From contig JBFWVT010000003.1 in assembly GCA_050246595.1 (NCBI GenBank), forward strand, positions 117,604 through 181,603: 64,000 nt of DNA, read 5' to 3'. This stretch comes from DATARH01 sp050246595 (GTDB taxonomy: Bacteria; Pseudomonadota; Alphaproteobacteria; ATCC43930; CGMCC-115725). Below, piece by piece: positions 24,614 to 32,481 of this stretch. The position numbers and the translations under genes are program-made. The first letter of the stretch is position 1. Each line of letters opens with the position of its first letter. The notes under the pieces were generated by a model. The model did no database searches and was not told where the DNA came from. It saw only the letters and a program-made list of their open reading frames with translations.

Positions 24614-25096
24614 ATGAATGTCCGCGCGAACCTGAACGACTACGTCAAAGTCAGGCTGACCGATATGGGCCGAAAAATCTGGCATGACGCCTGGGCACCG
24701 CACTCGCGCGACGGAACCGGTTTAGATCACATGGTCTCGGCGGACGGCGTTCTACAGGGACAACTCTGGCAGATGATGTCGATCTTCGGTCCGGAAATGT
24801 GCGCTGGGTTTGACGGAGTATTTGTGGGCACAGAAATTGTGATCGAGAACGCAAAAACTGAGGCGACGGCTTGGTTCCCAATGGAAACGGCCCCAAAGGA
24901 CGGCAAACCGATCCTGCTGTGGGTGTGCCCGACGGGATCGATCCGCCGGGGTCGGCCAGAGCTTTGCTGGTGGGGGACGCACAAGTATTGGGGCGAGACT
25001 TGGCTGCGCCACAACGGCAAGGAGGTTGTTGGGTCGGGCGTGGCGCTGCTGTGGCAGCCAATCGTACCGCCCGACGGATTTAGGGAGATGGAATGA
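24614..25096 (+). CDS. DUF551-like phage protein
   Basis: 160 aa from ATG 24614. The first ~75 residues (KVRLTDMGRKIWHDAWAPHS, then GFDGVFVGTEIVIEN) form one module. The rest matches the DUF551 type (WFPMETAPKDGKPILLWVCP, then HKYWGETW and WQPIVPP), a small domain common in phage early genes. The two modules are usually separate. Function unknown. ATGA overlap with the next gene. Confidence 0.6.
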   Translation: MNVRANLNDYVKVRLTDMGRKIWHDAWAPHSRDGTGLDHMVSADGVLQGQLWQMMSIFGPEMCAGFDGVFVGTEIVIENAKTEATAWFPMETAPKDGKPILLWVCPTGSIRRGRPELCWWGTHKYWGETWLRHNGKEVVGSGVALLWQPIVPPDGFREME

Positions 25097-25272
25097 CCAT
25101 GAGCGACCAACCCGAACACGATCCCGAGGCCCGCTATGCGGAAATCCTGCAACTGCGGGAGGAGCTGGAGCGCGGCAACGCCTGGGCGGCCGCGGAAGGC
25201 GACCCGGTCGGCAACTGGGCAAGGCGGCGGGAGTGGATCACCCGGCGGCTGGCAGAACTCGAACAGGTGTAG
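25093..25272 (+). CDS. Small hypothetical protein (59 aa)
   Basis: 59 aa, start overlaps the previous stop (ATGA). Sequence starts MTMSDQPEHDPEARYAEILQ and forms one acidic helix ending in RRLAELEQV. Coupling and codon pattern support it as a real gene. Function unknown. Confidence 0.55.
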   Translation: MTMSDQPEHDPEARYAEILQLREELERGNAWAAAEGDPVGNWARRREWITRRLAELEQV

Positions 25273-25284
25273 GAGAGCAGAGCC

Positions 25285-25467
25285 ATGAAGACCGCGAAGG
25301 ACCTGAGCCGCGCAGAGTTGGAGCAGATCGTCACCGACATTCAATCTATCCTCTGGCCGAGCGATTGCCCGGACGCTGAATGGTCATCAGACGAGATCGA
25401 GCGGGTTGCTGAGGTCATGGACAGCTATGGGTTGCGCCCGGAAGATCTGGAGAACGCAGTACCTTAA
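25285..25467 (+). CDS. Small acidic protein (60 aa)
   Basis: 60 aa, very acidic (SSDEIERVAEVMDSYGLRPE), ribosome site GGAGAGCAG. Last gene before a strong terminator at 25505. A DNA-mimic-like charge is notable, but no family recognised. Confidence 0.5.
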   Translation: MKTAKDLSRAELEQIVTDIQSILWPSDCPDAEWSSDEIERVAEVMDSYGLRPEDLENAVP

Positions 25468-25504
25468 CTTGCGGTAAGTTCCCCTTGCTTATCCGCCTTA
25501 GTAC

Positions 25505-25548
25505 AAGCGCCCGAGCAAAACATAATCGTTCGGGCGCTTTTTTATTTT
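25505..25548 (+). terminator. Strong intrinsic terminator
   Basis: AAGCGCCCGA and TCGGGCGCTT form a perfect stem with a ~14-base loop, followed by TTTTTATTTT. It ends the 23.5-25.5 kb operon. Confidence 0.85.
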
Positions 25549-25606
25549 ACTTAGAGCGGTAATGTTGTAGTATGAGTTTGTTAGTTCCTTCCACGGACGC
25601 CGAAAC

Positions 25607-27232
25607 ATGCCATTGGACAACGCGACTCAGATGGACGGCAACGGCGGCACGTTAATCCCGAGAGCCACGATCGAGGAGATCGTCGGCTATAGAAACAAGG
25701 CACTCGAACTGTACTCCGAGGCCTGGACGGCGATCGAAGCCGCTGACCGCGCGATCAAAGCAGCGAACGCAATGGCCCGCCTCGCTTCCGGTGGTGTCGA
25801 TGCCTATCCCGGTGACGACGCCCGGCGAGAGATCGAAGAATTCCAGACCGCCGTCAAACTGCCAAGGCGAGAGGTCTACGAGCGCGTCGCCCGGCGCCTG
25901 ACCGACCTGCGGGTGTGGTCCTGGGTCGTCCAGCGAACCGATCTCGAAAAGCTCATGGACGCCGAAGCCAAGGAGAAGCTCCGGCAGCAGATGCGCTACG
26001 TGCCGGATCGGGTTGATCCGCACACCCGCGAATTGATCACCGGCGACGAGGTCGAGCGCGGCATGCCGCCGGTCACGGTAGAGAACATCTACGCCACATT
26101 GCAGAGCTTCGCGGCCGACGCCGAAAGCATCTTCCGGCGCGGCGTCGCAAACGCGTTCTCGAAGCTGGATCGGCGTTTCCGGTCGCATGACGGGTTCAAG
26201 ATCGGCTCCCGTATCATCCTGACCTATGCGTTCAGCAGCTACAGCGGCGGCCTGCAATACGGCGAAAAGCGCGATATGCTGCTCGACATAGAGCGCGCTT
26301 TCGCGGTCCTCGACAATGGCCAGCATCTCGGCGCGCAATACGGGCAAGGCGTTTGGGCACTGGAACAGGACCGACGCGGATTTGATCCGCATCAAAGTGT
26401 GACAGAGACGAAATACTTCAAGATTCGTGGATTCAAGAATGGAAATGCACATTTATGGTTTACAAACGATGAACTCGTTCGGAAAATAAATAAAATACTC
26501 GCCGAGTATTACGGCGAAGTGATCGGCGACGGGAACACGGCCGAGCCTGATATATTCGATCCCGAGGCCGCGGCGATGCGGCTGCCCGCCAAGCGGTTCG
26601 GGTTCTTCCCGACGCCGCCCGCAGCCGCCGCCGAGGTGATCGAAGCCGCGATGCTTTACCGGAGCGAGGAAGACCCGCCGCTGAAAATCCTGGAGCCGAG
26701 CGCCGGCACCGGGAACCTCGCCCGGCTGTGCGCGACCAAGGGAGAAGACGCGCGCGACGGCTGGCGCGGCAACGAGCGGGTTCATTTCCCGGCCCGGCCG
26801 TTCTGGCACCAAGTCGATTGCGTCGAGATACAGCCCGAACTCGCCCGGCAACTGGAGGCCGAAGGGCTGTACCGCAGGGTGACGTGCGGCGACTTTCTAC
26901 GACTGCGGCCGGACCCAGATAAGCTCTACGACCGTGTCGTCATGAACCCGCCCTTCGACCTCGAAAGGGACCGGGATCATGTGATGCACGCGCTCGACTT
27001 CCTAAAACCCGACGGCTGGATTATCGCCATCATGTCGGCCGGGACCGAGTTCCGCAGCACGCCGAAAGCCAAGGCGTTCCGCAAGCTCATGCGCCAACTC
27101 GGCGGGCGCTTCAAGGACCTGCCGCCCGGCTCGTTCTCCGAGGTCGGGACCAACGTAAACACGATCATTGTGCGCGTCTGCAAGAGCGGCGGCGGGAATC
27201 AGTATTGGGGGCAGCGGTTCAGCGAGGAATAA
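25607..27232 (+). CDS. DUF4942-type class I DNA methyltransferase
   Basis: 541 aa. Residues ~15-320 match the DUF4942 type (YRNKALELYSEAWTAIEAAD, GFKIGSRIILTYAFSSYSGG, FKNGNAHLWFTNDELVRKIN). The C-terminal domain is an SAM-dependent methyltransferase (FGFFPTPPAAAAEVIEAA, motif I LKILEPSAGTGNLARLC, motif IV VVMNPPFDLERD). NPPF fits N6-adenine methylation. DUF4942 is assumed to recognise the target or nucleotide; unproven. It has its own leader after the 25505 terminator and a TTCCTTCCACGGACG spacer. Confidence 0.85.
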   Translation: MPLDNATQMDGNGGTLIPRATIEEIVGYRNKALELYSEAWTAIEAADRAIKAANAMARLASGGVDAYPGDDARREIEEFQTAVKLPRREVYERVARRLTDLRVWSWVVQRTDLEKLMDAEAKEKLRQQMRYVPDRVDPHTRELITGDEVERGMPPVTVENIYATLQSFAADAESIFRRGVANAFSKLDRRFRSHDGFKIGSRIILTYAFSSYSGGLQYGEKRDMLLDIERAFAVLDNGQHLGAQYGQGVWALEQDRRGFDPHQSVTETKYFKIRGFKNGNAHLWFTNDELVRKINKILAEYYGEVIGDGNTAEPDIFDPEAAAMRLPAKRFGFFPTPPAAAAEVIEAAMLYRSEEDPPLKILEPSAGTGNLARLCATKGEDARDGWRGNERVHFPARPFWHQVDCVEIQPELARQLEAEGLYRRVTCGDFLRLRPDPDKLYDRVVMNPPFDLERDRDHVMHALDFLKPDGWIIAIMSAGTEFRSTPKAKAFRKLMRQLGGRFKDLPPGSFSEVGTNVNTIIVRVCKSGGGNQYWGQRFSEE

Positions 27233-27296
27233 AATTCGTCTTTGTTCCCGAGACGTTTCCTTGATCGCGCTAAAGGATGTTCCACCTCTACTTTCT

Positions 27297-27590
27297 ATGA
27301 AAATCCGCTTTATCGCAGCGGTCGCGGCCTTGTTGCTGATGCCCGGCTGCCTCGCCACCGCTCAGCCGGTCCGGCCGCAAATACGCGCCGTCTCCGCGCT
27401 CGTCCCCGGCCAGACTACCGCCCAGGAGGCAATCGCCCTAATGGGCAAGCCTTACTCTGTGACCGCGATGGGCGCGCTTGGAGAGTTGGTCCAGTGGATG
27501 CAGCCGACACCGCGATCACTGGCGCATGTCGCGGTCCTGTTCGGGCCGGACGGCAAAATGGTGCGGATTCAGCACATCGGCGGCCTCTGA
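27297..27590 (+). CDS. BamE/OmlA-like lipoprotein
   Basis: 97 aa from ATG 27297. A lipoprotein signal (RFIAAVAALLLMPGCLA) has a lipobox cysteine at residue 18. The mature part (VPGQTTAQEAIALMGKPYSV, then VLFGPDGKMVRIQ) matches the SmpA/OmlA (BamE-like) fold. Expected in the outer membrane. Phage-borne copies may alter receptor or envelope properties in the lysogen, which is inference. Confidence 0.7.
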   Translation: MKIRFIAAVAALLLMPGCLATAQPVRPQIRAVSALVPGQTTAQEAIALMGKPYSVTAMGALGELVQWMQPTPRSLAHVAVLFGPDGKMVRIQHIGGL

Positions 27591-27616
27591 CCCTGCCCCC
27601 TGACCCCGAGACGGAT

Positions 27617-27634
27617 CTGTTAGGCGCCTAACAG
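27617..27634. repeat. 18-bp perfect palindrome, copy 3
   Basis: CTGTTAGGCGCCTAACAG, identical to copy 1 at 14048-14065. It lies between converging genes and is followed by a terminator hairpin at 27649, the same order as at 22.35 kb. Confidence 0.9.
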
Positions 27635-27648
27635 CGCCCGGCCGTACA

Positions 27649-27678
27649 GCGCCGTCCTGCGGGGCGGCGCTTCTGCTT
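27649..27678. terminator. Terminator hairpin at convergent junction
   Basis: GCGCCG (27649-27654) pairs with CGGCGC (27665-27670), followed by TTCTGCTT. The loop and flanks resemble the hairpin at 22382-22411, so this looks like a duplicated terminator module. Confidence 0.6.
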
Positions 27679-27784
27679 ACTGATCTACCGCGCTGCTATC
27701 CCTTTAGGGCTTTGCCTTTTCAGCGGCGGGAAAATCGAAAACAGCAGCGCTACGGCACAACGCGGACCGGGATGCCGAGCAGCT

Positions 27785-28084
27785 TCATTCCCTAGGCAGA
27801 TCGATGATCCGCTCCGGCGGCTGGCGCGGCGGCTCTGCGCGGGCCTCGATCTCGTCACGGGTCAGGACGGTGAAATCTATCTTCCGATCGATCACAAGCA
27901 CGCGCCGGTGGTCTACATATCTGCCGATGCGCTCTGCAAGCTTTTCGATGGTCCAGGCATCAACATCGGTGTTGACTTTCACGACCAGCACGTCTTCCGG
28001 CGCCAAGCGTAGGCGGGCGATGGCGAATCCGGGAAACGGCGCCAGTTGTTCGTTGATCGGCGTGTCTGTGGTCTTCTCAGTCAC
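27785..28084 (-). CDS. Hypothetical phage protein
   Basis: 99 aa from GTG 28084, chosen because GGAGGA sits 9 bases upstream; an earlier in-frame start lacks a ribosome site. The middle segment RLRLAPEDVLVVKVNTDVDA looks like a strand-helix fold. Pro-rich C-terminus. Last gene of the leftward replication operon. Similar small proteins are common in phages; function unknown. Confidence 0.55.
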   Translation of the reverse strand: MTEKTTDTPINEQLAPFPGFAIARLRLAPEDVLVVKVNTDVDAWTIEKLAERIGRYVDHRRVLVIDRKIDFTVLTRDEIEARAEPPRQPPERIIDLPRE

Positions 28085-28156
28085 TGTCGAAATTCCTCCA
28101 AAATATTCCGATCCCATTCCGGGTGACACCCGAAGTTGGCTCAGAACGGTAGGTTA

Positions 28157-28399
28157 TTATCGGTCTACTCTTGCCGACGGAGCATTGCTTGCTCTACCTG
28201 AGATGGGGTTGCTGTCAGTATTGGAGGAATCAACCCGGCCAATTCTGTAGCCGACCAGCATCCCGAAGACGCATGTGAGCACAAGTTGAAACCAGCCTGG
28301 ATATGGTCCGAACAACCACACTGGTGCTGCGCAGACCGCCGCCAGGATGATCCAAGCGGCAATCCTGCCGATCCACAGCGCGATATCGTCGCTATTCAT
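28157..28399 (-). CDS. Small membrane protein
   Basis: 80 aa from ATG 28399, which overlaps the upstream stop (ATGA). Two hydrophobic segments (IGRIAAWIILAAVCAAPVWL and WFQLVLTCVFGMLVGYRIG) are predicted transmembrane helices. The C-terminus is polar. It could be a holin-like or exclusion protein, but no motif proves this. Confidence 0.55.
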   Translation of the reverse strand: MNSDDIALWIGRIAAWIILAAVCAAPVWLFGPYPGWFQLVLTCVFGMLVGYRIGRVDSSNTDSNPISGRASNAPSARVDR

Positions 28400-28581
28400 A
28401 TCCGGCACATGGCTGGGCTCATACAGCCGCCGTACATCTTGCGACACTCGCACCATTTCAACCCGGCTCGCTCAGCTGCGTTCGGGTCAACCGGCAACAC
28501 GAGCGGCTTCTCGACGGTCCTACTAACGGTCACAGGGGCATCCTTCCCAGGGAATCGGGGTCCCCACAGCCATTCGAACAT
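28396..28581 (-). CDS. Small Cys-containing protein
   Basis: 61 aa from ATG 28581 with GGAGG 9 bases upstream. A C-terminal CECRKMYGGCMSPAMC could bind zinc. Overlaps the next gene by 4 bases. Function unknown. Confidence 0.5.
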   Translation of the reverse strand: MFEWLWGPRFPGKDAPVTVSRTVEKPLVLPVDPNAAERAGLKWCECRKMYGGCMSPAMCRI

Positions 28582-28630
28582 CACTAGAACCTCCACAAGA
28601 AACCAAGTATTTGCGCGTCATTCTCCCGGT

Positions 28631-29050
28631 TCAGAACGGGATGTCGGGATTGTCCTCGATCTCATTCTCGTCGGTGCCGACGAAATACTCCGGGCCGGGC
28701 AGGCGGCGGACCTCGCTGACCGGGCGCGGGCGCTCGGCGGCGGCCCATTTGCGGGCGGATTCTTCCGTCATCGGGGTAAGACTGAAGATGGCCGACCCGG
28801 CATAGAGGTGCGTTTCGAAGCGCTCGGGCTCGCCCAGCAGCAGGGCGGCTGCTTCGACCGGGACGTCGACCCGGAGCATCTTCACGCCGAAGCGCTCGAT
28901 CTCCTGAACCCGCCCGTAATGCTTTCTATGTCCAAAAACCTCGACGCAACCCCAGACCTCTGGCGGCGGCGATCCGTCGGCTGGGGTGGCACCGTCCAGC
29001 CACTCAGCGACCCGGTCAATGGCGTGCTCGCGCATTCTCGGTGTTCCCAT
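28631..29050 (-). CDS. Hypothetical phage protein
   Basis: 139 aa. The core FGVKMLRVDVPVEAAALLLG, then ETHLYAGSAIFSLTPMTEES, is familiar from alphaproteobacterial prophages. Acidic C-terminus. The start overlaps the small upstream gene by 35 bases. No assigned function. Confidence 0.6.
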   Translation of the reverse strand: MGTPRMREHAIDRVAEWLDGATPADGSPPPEVWGCVEVFGHRKHYGRVQEIERFGVKMLRVDVPVEAAALLLGEPERFETHLYAGSAIFSLTPMTEESARKWAAAERPRPVSEVRRLPGPEYFVGTDENEIEDNPDIPF

Positions 29051-29189
29051 CTGGTTGTGCAGCGATTGGCGGCGACTCGGCTAGCTTGACGCAGATGACT
29101 TCGATCCAGCGGGTCCATTCGCCCAAGCCTTTCGGGACCCCATCGGCGTCGAGCAGGATCGGGCGGACGTGTCCGTGGCCGCCTATCAT
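29016..29189 (-). CDS. Small hypothetical protein (57 aa)
   Basis: 57 aa, ATG 29189 with GAGAGGGG upstream; the ATG overlaps the upstream stop (ATGA). It begins MIGGHGHVRPILLDADGVPK and continues GLGEWTRWIEVICVKLAESP. Coupling on the upstream side and a good ribosome site support a real gene. Function unknown. Confidence 0.5.
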   Translation of the reverse strand: MIGGHGHVRPILLDADGVPKGLGEWTRWIEVICVKLAESPPIAAQPDGNTENARARH

Positions 29190-29452
29190 ATAGTCCCCTC
29201 TCCATCTGATGGCGGATCGCCGACTTCGACGATGATCGGCGGATGGACATTGCCCAGGATGCGGACGTGCACAGCGGCGCCCCTGACGAGACGGGCAAGC
29301 TCATCCGGCGTCGGCTCCCAAGCCGTGACCATGCAGGGCGTGCCGGGGCCGTTGACGCTTTCGTGGATAAGTTCGTCGCGAACTGGAAGGCCGAAATAGC
29401 CCTGCGACTGGCCTAGAACGCGCGTAGCGCCGGGGATGCGGCCGATCAGCAT
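29186..29452 (-). CDS. Small conserved phage protein
   Basis: 88 aa from ATG 29452 (TGATG overlap). The pattern GPGTPCMVTAWEPTPDELAR, then ILGNVHPPIIVEVG, recurs in phage early regions. No assigned function. Confidence 0.6.
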   Translation of the reverse strand: MLIGRIPGATRVLGQSQGYFGLPVRDELIHESVNGPGTPCMVTAWEPTPDELARLVRGAAVHVRILGNVHPPIIVEVGDPPSDGEGTI

Positions 29453-29862
29453 CAGGTGTCTCGCTGCATCCACGGCCGGAAGGTCCGGAGGGCTTCGGCC
29501 GATAGCTCGGGTGCATTCCAATCACCCTCAAACCGAATTGCCCGGTCGTCGATCGTCAGAAACGCCGGCGGTTTCTCATGCGCGAACTCAATTTTGAGTG
29601 GCTCGGTCGGGTTTCGCTGTCCTCCCGCTTTGATCCAGGCATTCCGCTGCTCGTGAAGCCAAGTGCTCATCGCGATCACGCCATCGTCAGATTTCGACCG
29701 CGATGAGTAGATCACGAGCTTGAAGTGATCGCGGACGCGCTCGACCCATTCAAAGAACCCAGGAACGACTGTTCCGTAGATTACCCCGTCTTGCCATCCT
29801 CGCTCATAGGAATGAATAACGCCGTCGAAGTCGATGCAGATGATTGGTTTACGCATGTTCAT
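29452..29862 (-). CDS. HAD-like phosphatase-fold protein
   Basis: 136 aa from ATG 29862 (ATGA overlap; GAGGAG upstream), with ATG 29856 as alternative. The HAD motif I is PIICIDFDGVIHSYERGW, motif II is YSSRS, and the acidic motif is FLTIDDRAIRFEGDW. It is a short phage-type HAD hydrolase with no cap domain. Substrate unknown; nucleotide or polynucleotide 5'/3' phosphate is plausible. Confidence 0.8.
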   Translation of the reverse strand: MNMRKPIICIDFDGVIHSYERGWQDGVIYGTVVPGFFEWVERVRDHFKLVIYSSRSKSDDGVIAMSTWLHEQRNAWIKAGGQRNPTEPLKIEFAHEKPPAFLTIDDRAIRFEGDWNAPELSAEALRTFRPWMQRDT

Positions 29863-30062
29863 CGCTCCTCTGTGATGCTCGTAGGCTTGCCCATGAGCGT
29901 GATGTTGAGCGCGCCGGCCTTTAGCTGCGCGAGCAGGTTCTCGACCAGCTTGTTGGCCTTGTACTGGTTGCCGGCGACGAAGATCAGGTGGACCTCTCGG
30001 CCGACCTGCTCGATCCGGACTTCTTTCCCGAAATCGGGGTTGGTGAATGCGCGGTCGCTCAT
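29859..30062 (-). CDS. Small hypothetical phage protein
   Basis: 67 aa, beta-rich N-terminus (VRIEQVGREVHLIFVAGNQY) with a helix (KANKLVENLLAQLKAGALNI). Overlaps both neighbours by 4 bases, so it is translationally coupled. Function unknown. Confidence 0.55.
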   Translation of the reverse strand: MSDRAFTNPDFGKEVRIEQVGREVHLIFVAGNQYKANKLVENLLAQLKAGALNITLMGKPTSITEER

Positions 30063-30403
30063 GGCTCGGCCTCTCCATTACGCTTGGCGGCAACGAAAGC
30101 CTGCGTTGTCTGCCCCAGTACCCGCAGCCGGGCGACGCAGCATTGAGTCCAAGGATATTTGCAGCAGGCAGTCCAGTCGCCGTCGTGGCAGCCGATCGCG
30201 GCGCTCAGGGCGGCGGCCAGAGCCTCGCTGATGCGGTGGAGGCCGAACCGGGGCGTAGACGATCCCCACGCCTCCACGCGCGCCACAGCGTCAGCAGCAG
30301 CGATCTGCGGGGTATCCGCGAGGGGCGGCTGCTCCGGCGGCTGCACGGCGATACCCTGGCGGGTGGGGTCAACGACGCCGCGCTCGGTCACGGTGCGCCC
30401 CAT
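30059..30403 (-). CDS. Hypothetical phage protein
   Basis: 114 aa. Contains HRISEALAAALSAAIGCHDG and a closely spaced cysteine group (ACCKYPWTQCC), possibly a metal site. ATGA overlap with the next gene. Function unknown. Confidence 0.5.
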   Translation of the reverse strand: MGRTVTERGVVDPTRQGIAVQPPEQPPLADTPQIAAADAVARVEAWGSSTPRFGLHRISEALAAALSAAIGCHDGDWTACCKYPWTQCCVARLRVLGQTTQAFVAAKRNGEAEP

Positions 30404-30798
30404 CCCGCCTCGCTATCGGGCTGTGAGTTCCACTGCTTGAATGTCTTGATCAGCGCGTCCGAAACTGCGTCGAATTCCCTCGCGCCGAACTTCTGCGGGT
30501 CGAGCGGGATCGGCGGGAACCCAGCAATGATCAGTAGGTGATGAGCTTCCGGGGTAGGGGCCTCTGCCCCATCCCCGATACAGATAATGAAGGTTCCTCG
30601 AACCAGGTTGTCGCAGGCGTCGCGGCCGATGATGATCGAATGCTCTAGTGTTACCGCGTTTCGTGCCGCGCCTTGGCCGATGGCGATGCTTTCAGCGGGC
30701 TCGCGCGGCTCCAGCAGATAGAGTGCGAATGCTAGGCAAACGAGGATAAAGGCCAACCACCCCAGCCCGCCCGAGCCTTTGCTGACACTGGGGATCAT
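30388..30798 (-). CDS. Membrane-anchored hypothetical protein
   Basis: 136 aa from ATG 30798 (ATGA overlap). One N-terminal transmembrane helix (GWLAFILVCLAFALYLLEP). The soluble part has two cysteines (CDNLVRGTFIICIG). Function unknown; probably inner-membrane anchored. Confidence 0.5.
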   Translation of the reverse strand: MIPSVSKGSGGLGWLAFILVCLAFALYLLEPREPAESIAIGQGAARNAVTLEHSIIIGRDACDNLVRGTFIICIGDGAEAPTPEAHHLLIIAGFPPIPLDPQKFGAREFDAVSDALIKTFKQWNSQPDSEAGWGAP

Positions 30799-31181
30799 GC
30801 GGGGTCTCCCGGTTCTTCGGCCGAGCGGCGCGCCTTCCAGTCTGCCAAGCCGACCGTTTCGAGGTTCGGGATCAGCAGCTTGGCGTCCTCCTTCGTGCCG
30901 ATGAACGCGGCGCCGAAGTCGAAGAAACACCGATCGAACGTCGTGTCGGCAAGGAGCACAGCCCCGGTAAGCGGCGCGCCGACCGGCAGCACCGTCACCG
31001 ACAGCTTCGGTTCATGCGGCACGCTGCAGAACACGATGTCGCAGCGGTCTCCCAGCTTCATGAACACCGGGCCTTTGATGACGCACTCGACAAACCGCTT
31101 GCCGAAAATAACCGGCTCTTTGCCGCGCACGAGATCGGTGACGTAGATCGTCTCGCGGCTGTATTCCTGTTTCTCAGACAT
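30795..31181 (-). CDS. Hypothetical phage protein
   Basis: 128 aa from ATG 31181 with GAGGCG upstream. The N-terminal part (IYVTDLVRGKEPVIFGKRFV) and FDRCFFDFGAAFIGTKEDAK look like a right-handed beta structure. Function unknown. Confidence 0.5.
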   Translation of the reverse strand: MSEKQEYSRETIYVTDLVRGKEPVIFGKRFVECVIKGPVFMKLGDRCDIVFCSVPHEPKLSVTVLPVGAPLTGAVLLADTTFDRCFFDFGAAFIGTKEDAKLLIPNLETVGLADWKARRSAEEPGDPA

Positions 31182-31377
31182 CGGCGCCTCGCTTTCTCTC
31201 GGCATGAAGGCCAGCAGCTATCCGGTCGTGATCCTTCTGGATCAGCCGGGCGATCCGCTCCCGGAAGCAGCCGCCGCAGATTCTCTCGCCGCCTTCGCGG
31301 GAGCAGACGCCGAGCGGGGGCGTGGCCCACTTTGAGCAGGGTTGGCCAGGCTGCATGAGGTCGCAGCGAGTGGTCAT
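31174..31377 (-). CDS. Small Cys-rich protein
   Basis: 67 aa. CDLMQPGQPC and CSREGGERICGGCF give CxxC-type cysteines that could bind zinc. Basic C-terminus. ATGA overlap with the upstream gene. Function unknown. Confidence 0.5.
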   Translation of the reverse strand: MTTRCDLMQPGQPCSKWATPPLGVCSREGGERICGGCFRERIARLIQKDHDRIAAGLHAERKRGADV

Positions 31378-31697
31378 GGCGAGTGGGCGTCCTCAAGGTC
31401 TTCAAGCAGCCGCGTCCACATCCGCCGGTCCATATCCATTCCAATTGACTGGCGACCTTGTGCGTCGCGTTGAAGCGCTTCGCGTAAATCCCGCAGGATA
31501 ACCTCACGCATGCCGGGGCTGAGCCGGTCCCATCGATCGCGAATCCACCGCTGGCAATCGCCGACAACGTAGGTCATGCGACCGAGGCAATAGCGGAACG
31601 CGCAGAGCAACATCGTTTCTTCGTCGTAGCCGAGATGGGACGGCGGCAGTTCAGGGAGGATTCTGGTCATCCCAGCCGGCACTACTGCCGCTTCCAT
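31374..31697 (-). CDS. Conserved phage protein
   Basis: 107 aa (98 aa if ATG 31670 is used). The segment DEETMLLCAFRYCLGRMTYV is a familiar conserved block in phage early regions, followed by IRDRWDRLSPGMREVILRDL. All-helical. Function unknown. Confidence 0.6.
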   Translation of the reverse strand: MEAAVVPAGMTRILPELPPSHLGYDEETMLLCAFRYCLGRMTYVVGDCQRWIRDRWDRLSPGMREVILRDLREALQRDAQGRQSIGMDMDRRMWTRLLEDLEDAHSP

Positions 31698-32053
31698 GCG
31701 TTGGGCACCTTGCCACCGGTCTCAGCGAGCCGGCGCATGATCTCCCGGTGCAGCCAGACATTCATCGGCGCGGTGTCGGTCAAATTACTGTCGGACGTAT
31801 TGCCGTAGTATCCCAGCTCGTGCGCCAGCCGCAGGCGGGCCGGATAGTCGCTGTCGAGGTCGAGCACCTTGAGCAGGTCCACGACGCTCGTGCGCCAATG
31901 CAGCGGGTGCGCGTGGCGCCGGGCATAGGCGTCAAGCATCGTGGCAAGATCGACGGGCGCGACTTTCCCTGGTTCCGGCTTTTTACATTCGCCCTTTGTT
32001 GTGCCCGCGCCCCAGCCGAAAAACTTGGAGAGGATGGACGAGAGAATGCCCAT
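31682..32053 (-). CDS. DUF3597 protein
   Basis: 123 aa. The whole protein fits DUF3597: the ILSSILSKFFGWG start, HPLHWRTSVVDLLKVLDLDS, HELGYYGNTSDSNLT and MNVWLHREIMRRLAETGGKV. The family is frequent in alphaproteobacterial genomes and phages; function unknown. Here the usual Ala-rich linker is shortened. Confidence 0.85.
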   Translation of the reverse strand: MGILSSILSKFFGWGAGTTKGECKKPEPGKVAPVDLATMLDAYARRHAHPLHWRTSVVDLLKVLDLDSDYPARLRLAHELGYYGNTSDSNLTDTAPMNVWLHREIMRRLAETGGKVPNAWKRQ

Positions 32054-32059
32054 ATATGA

Positions 32060-32266
32060 CTACCTCTGCAGGAGCCACCTCATGCGGCGGCGGTGGTTAA
32101 ACGATATCGTGAAAAAGTATAAGTACATCGCCGGACCCATAATGATCACAACCGCTGCTGCGGCCCAATGAGCGGGGCAACGATGGACTTCCTCTATAAG
32201 GAGTTTGGTTGCCATTGCCACGCCGACCAGGAGATAGAGGCCGAGGGGCAATAAAACAAATGTCAT
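32060..32266 (-). CDS. Small two-helix membrane protein
   Basis: 68 aa. Two hydrophobic segments (VLLPLGLYLLVGVAMATKLL and WAAAAVVIIMGPAMYLYFFT) with a basic tail. ATGA overlap with the upstream gene. Holin-like size, but nothing else supports lysis function. Confidence 0.5.
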   Translation of the reverse strand: MTFVLLPLGLYLLVGVAMATKLLIEEVHRCPAHWAAAAVVIIMGPAMYLYFFTISFNHRRRMRWLLQR

Positions 32267-32481
32267 ATCTTCGTCCTTGTGTTTTTACCTGACGGTTCGG
32301 CTTGCACAGCGGGCGACGCGCGTATGACAGACTTCCCTTTCTTCGTGACAGGCGGCTTTTCCTTCGGGGCCTCGGTCGCCGGAACCATGCCGCGAGCAGC
32401 CAGTTGCGCGCCTGCGGCCGGGCCGGCACAAGTGTGAAAGAACTCAGCCTTTCCGCACGCTCTGCAAACCGGAGGCTTCAT
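32263..32481 (-). CDS. Small zinc-ribbon-like protein
   Basis: 72 aa. CRACGKAEFFHTC at the N-terminus could bind zinc. The rest is Lys/Pro-rich and disordered. ATGA coupling upstream. Function unknown. Confidence 0.45.
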   Translation of the reverse strand: MKPPVCRACGKAEFFHTCAGPAAGAQLAARGMVPATEAPKEKPPVTKKGKSVIRASPAVQAEPSGKNTRTKI

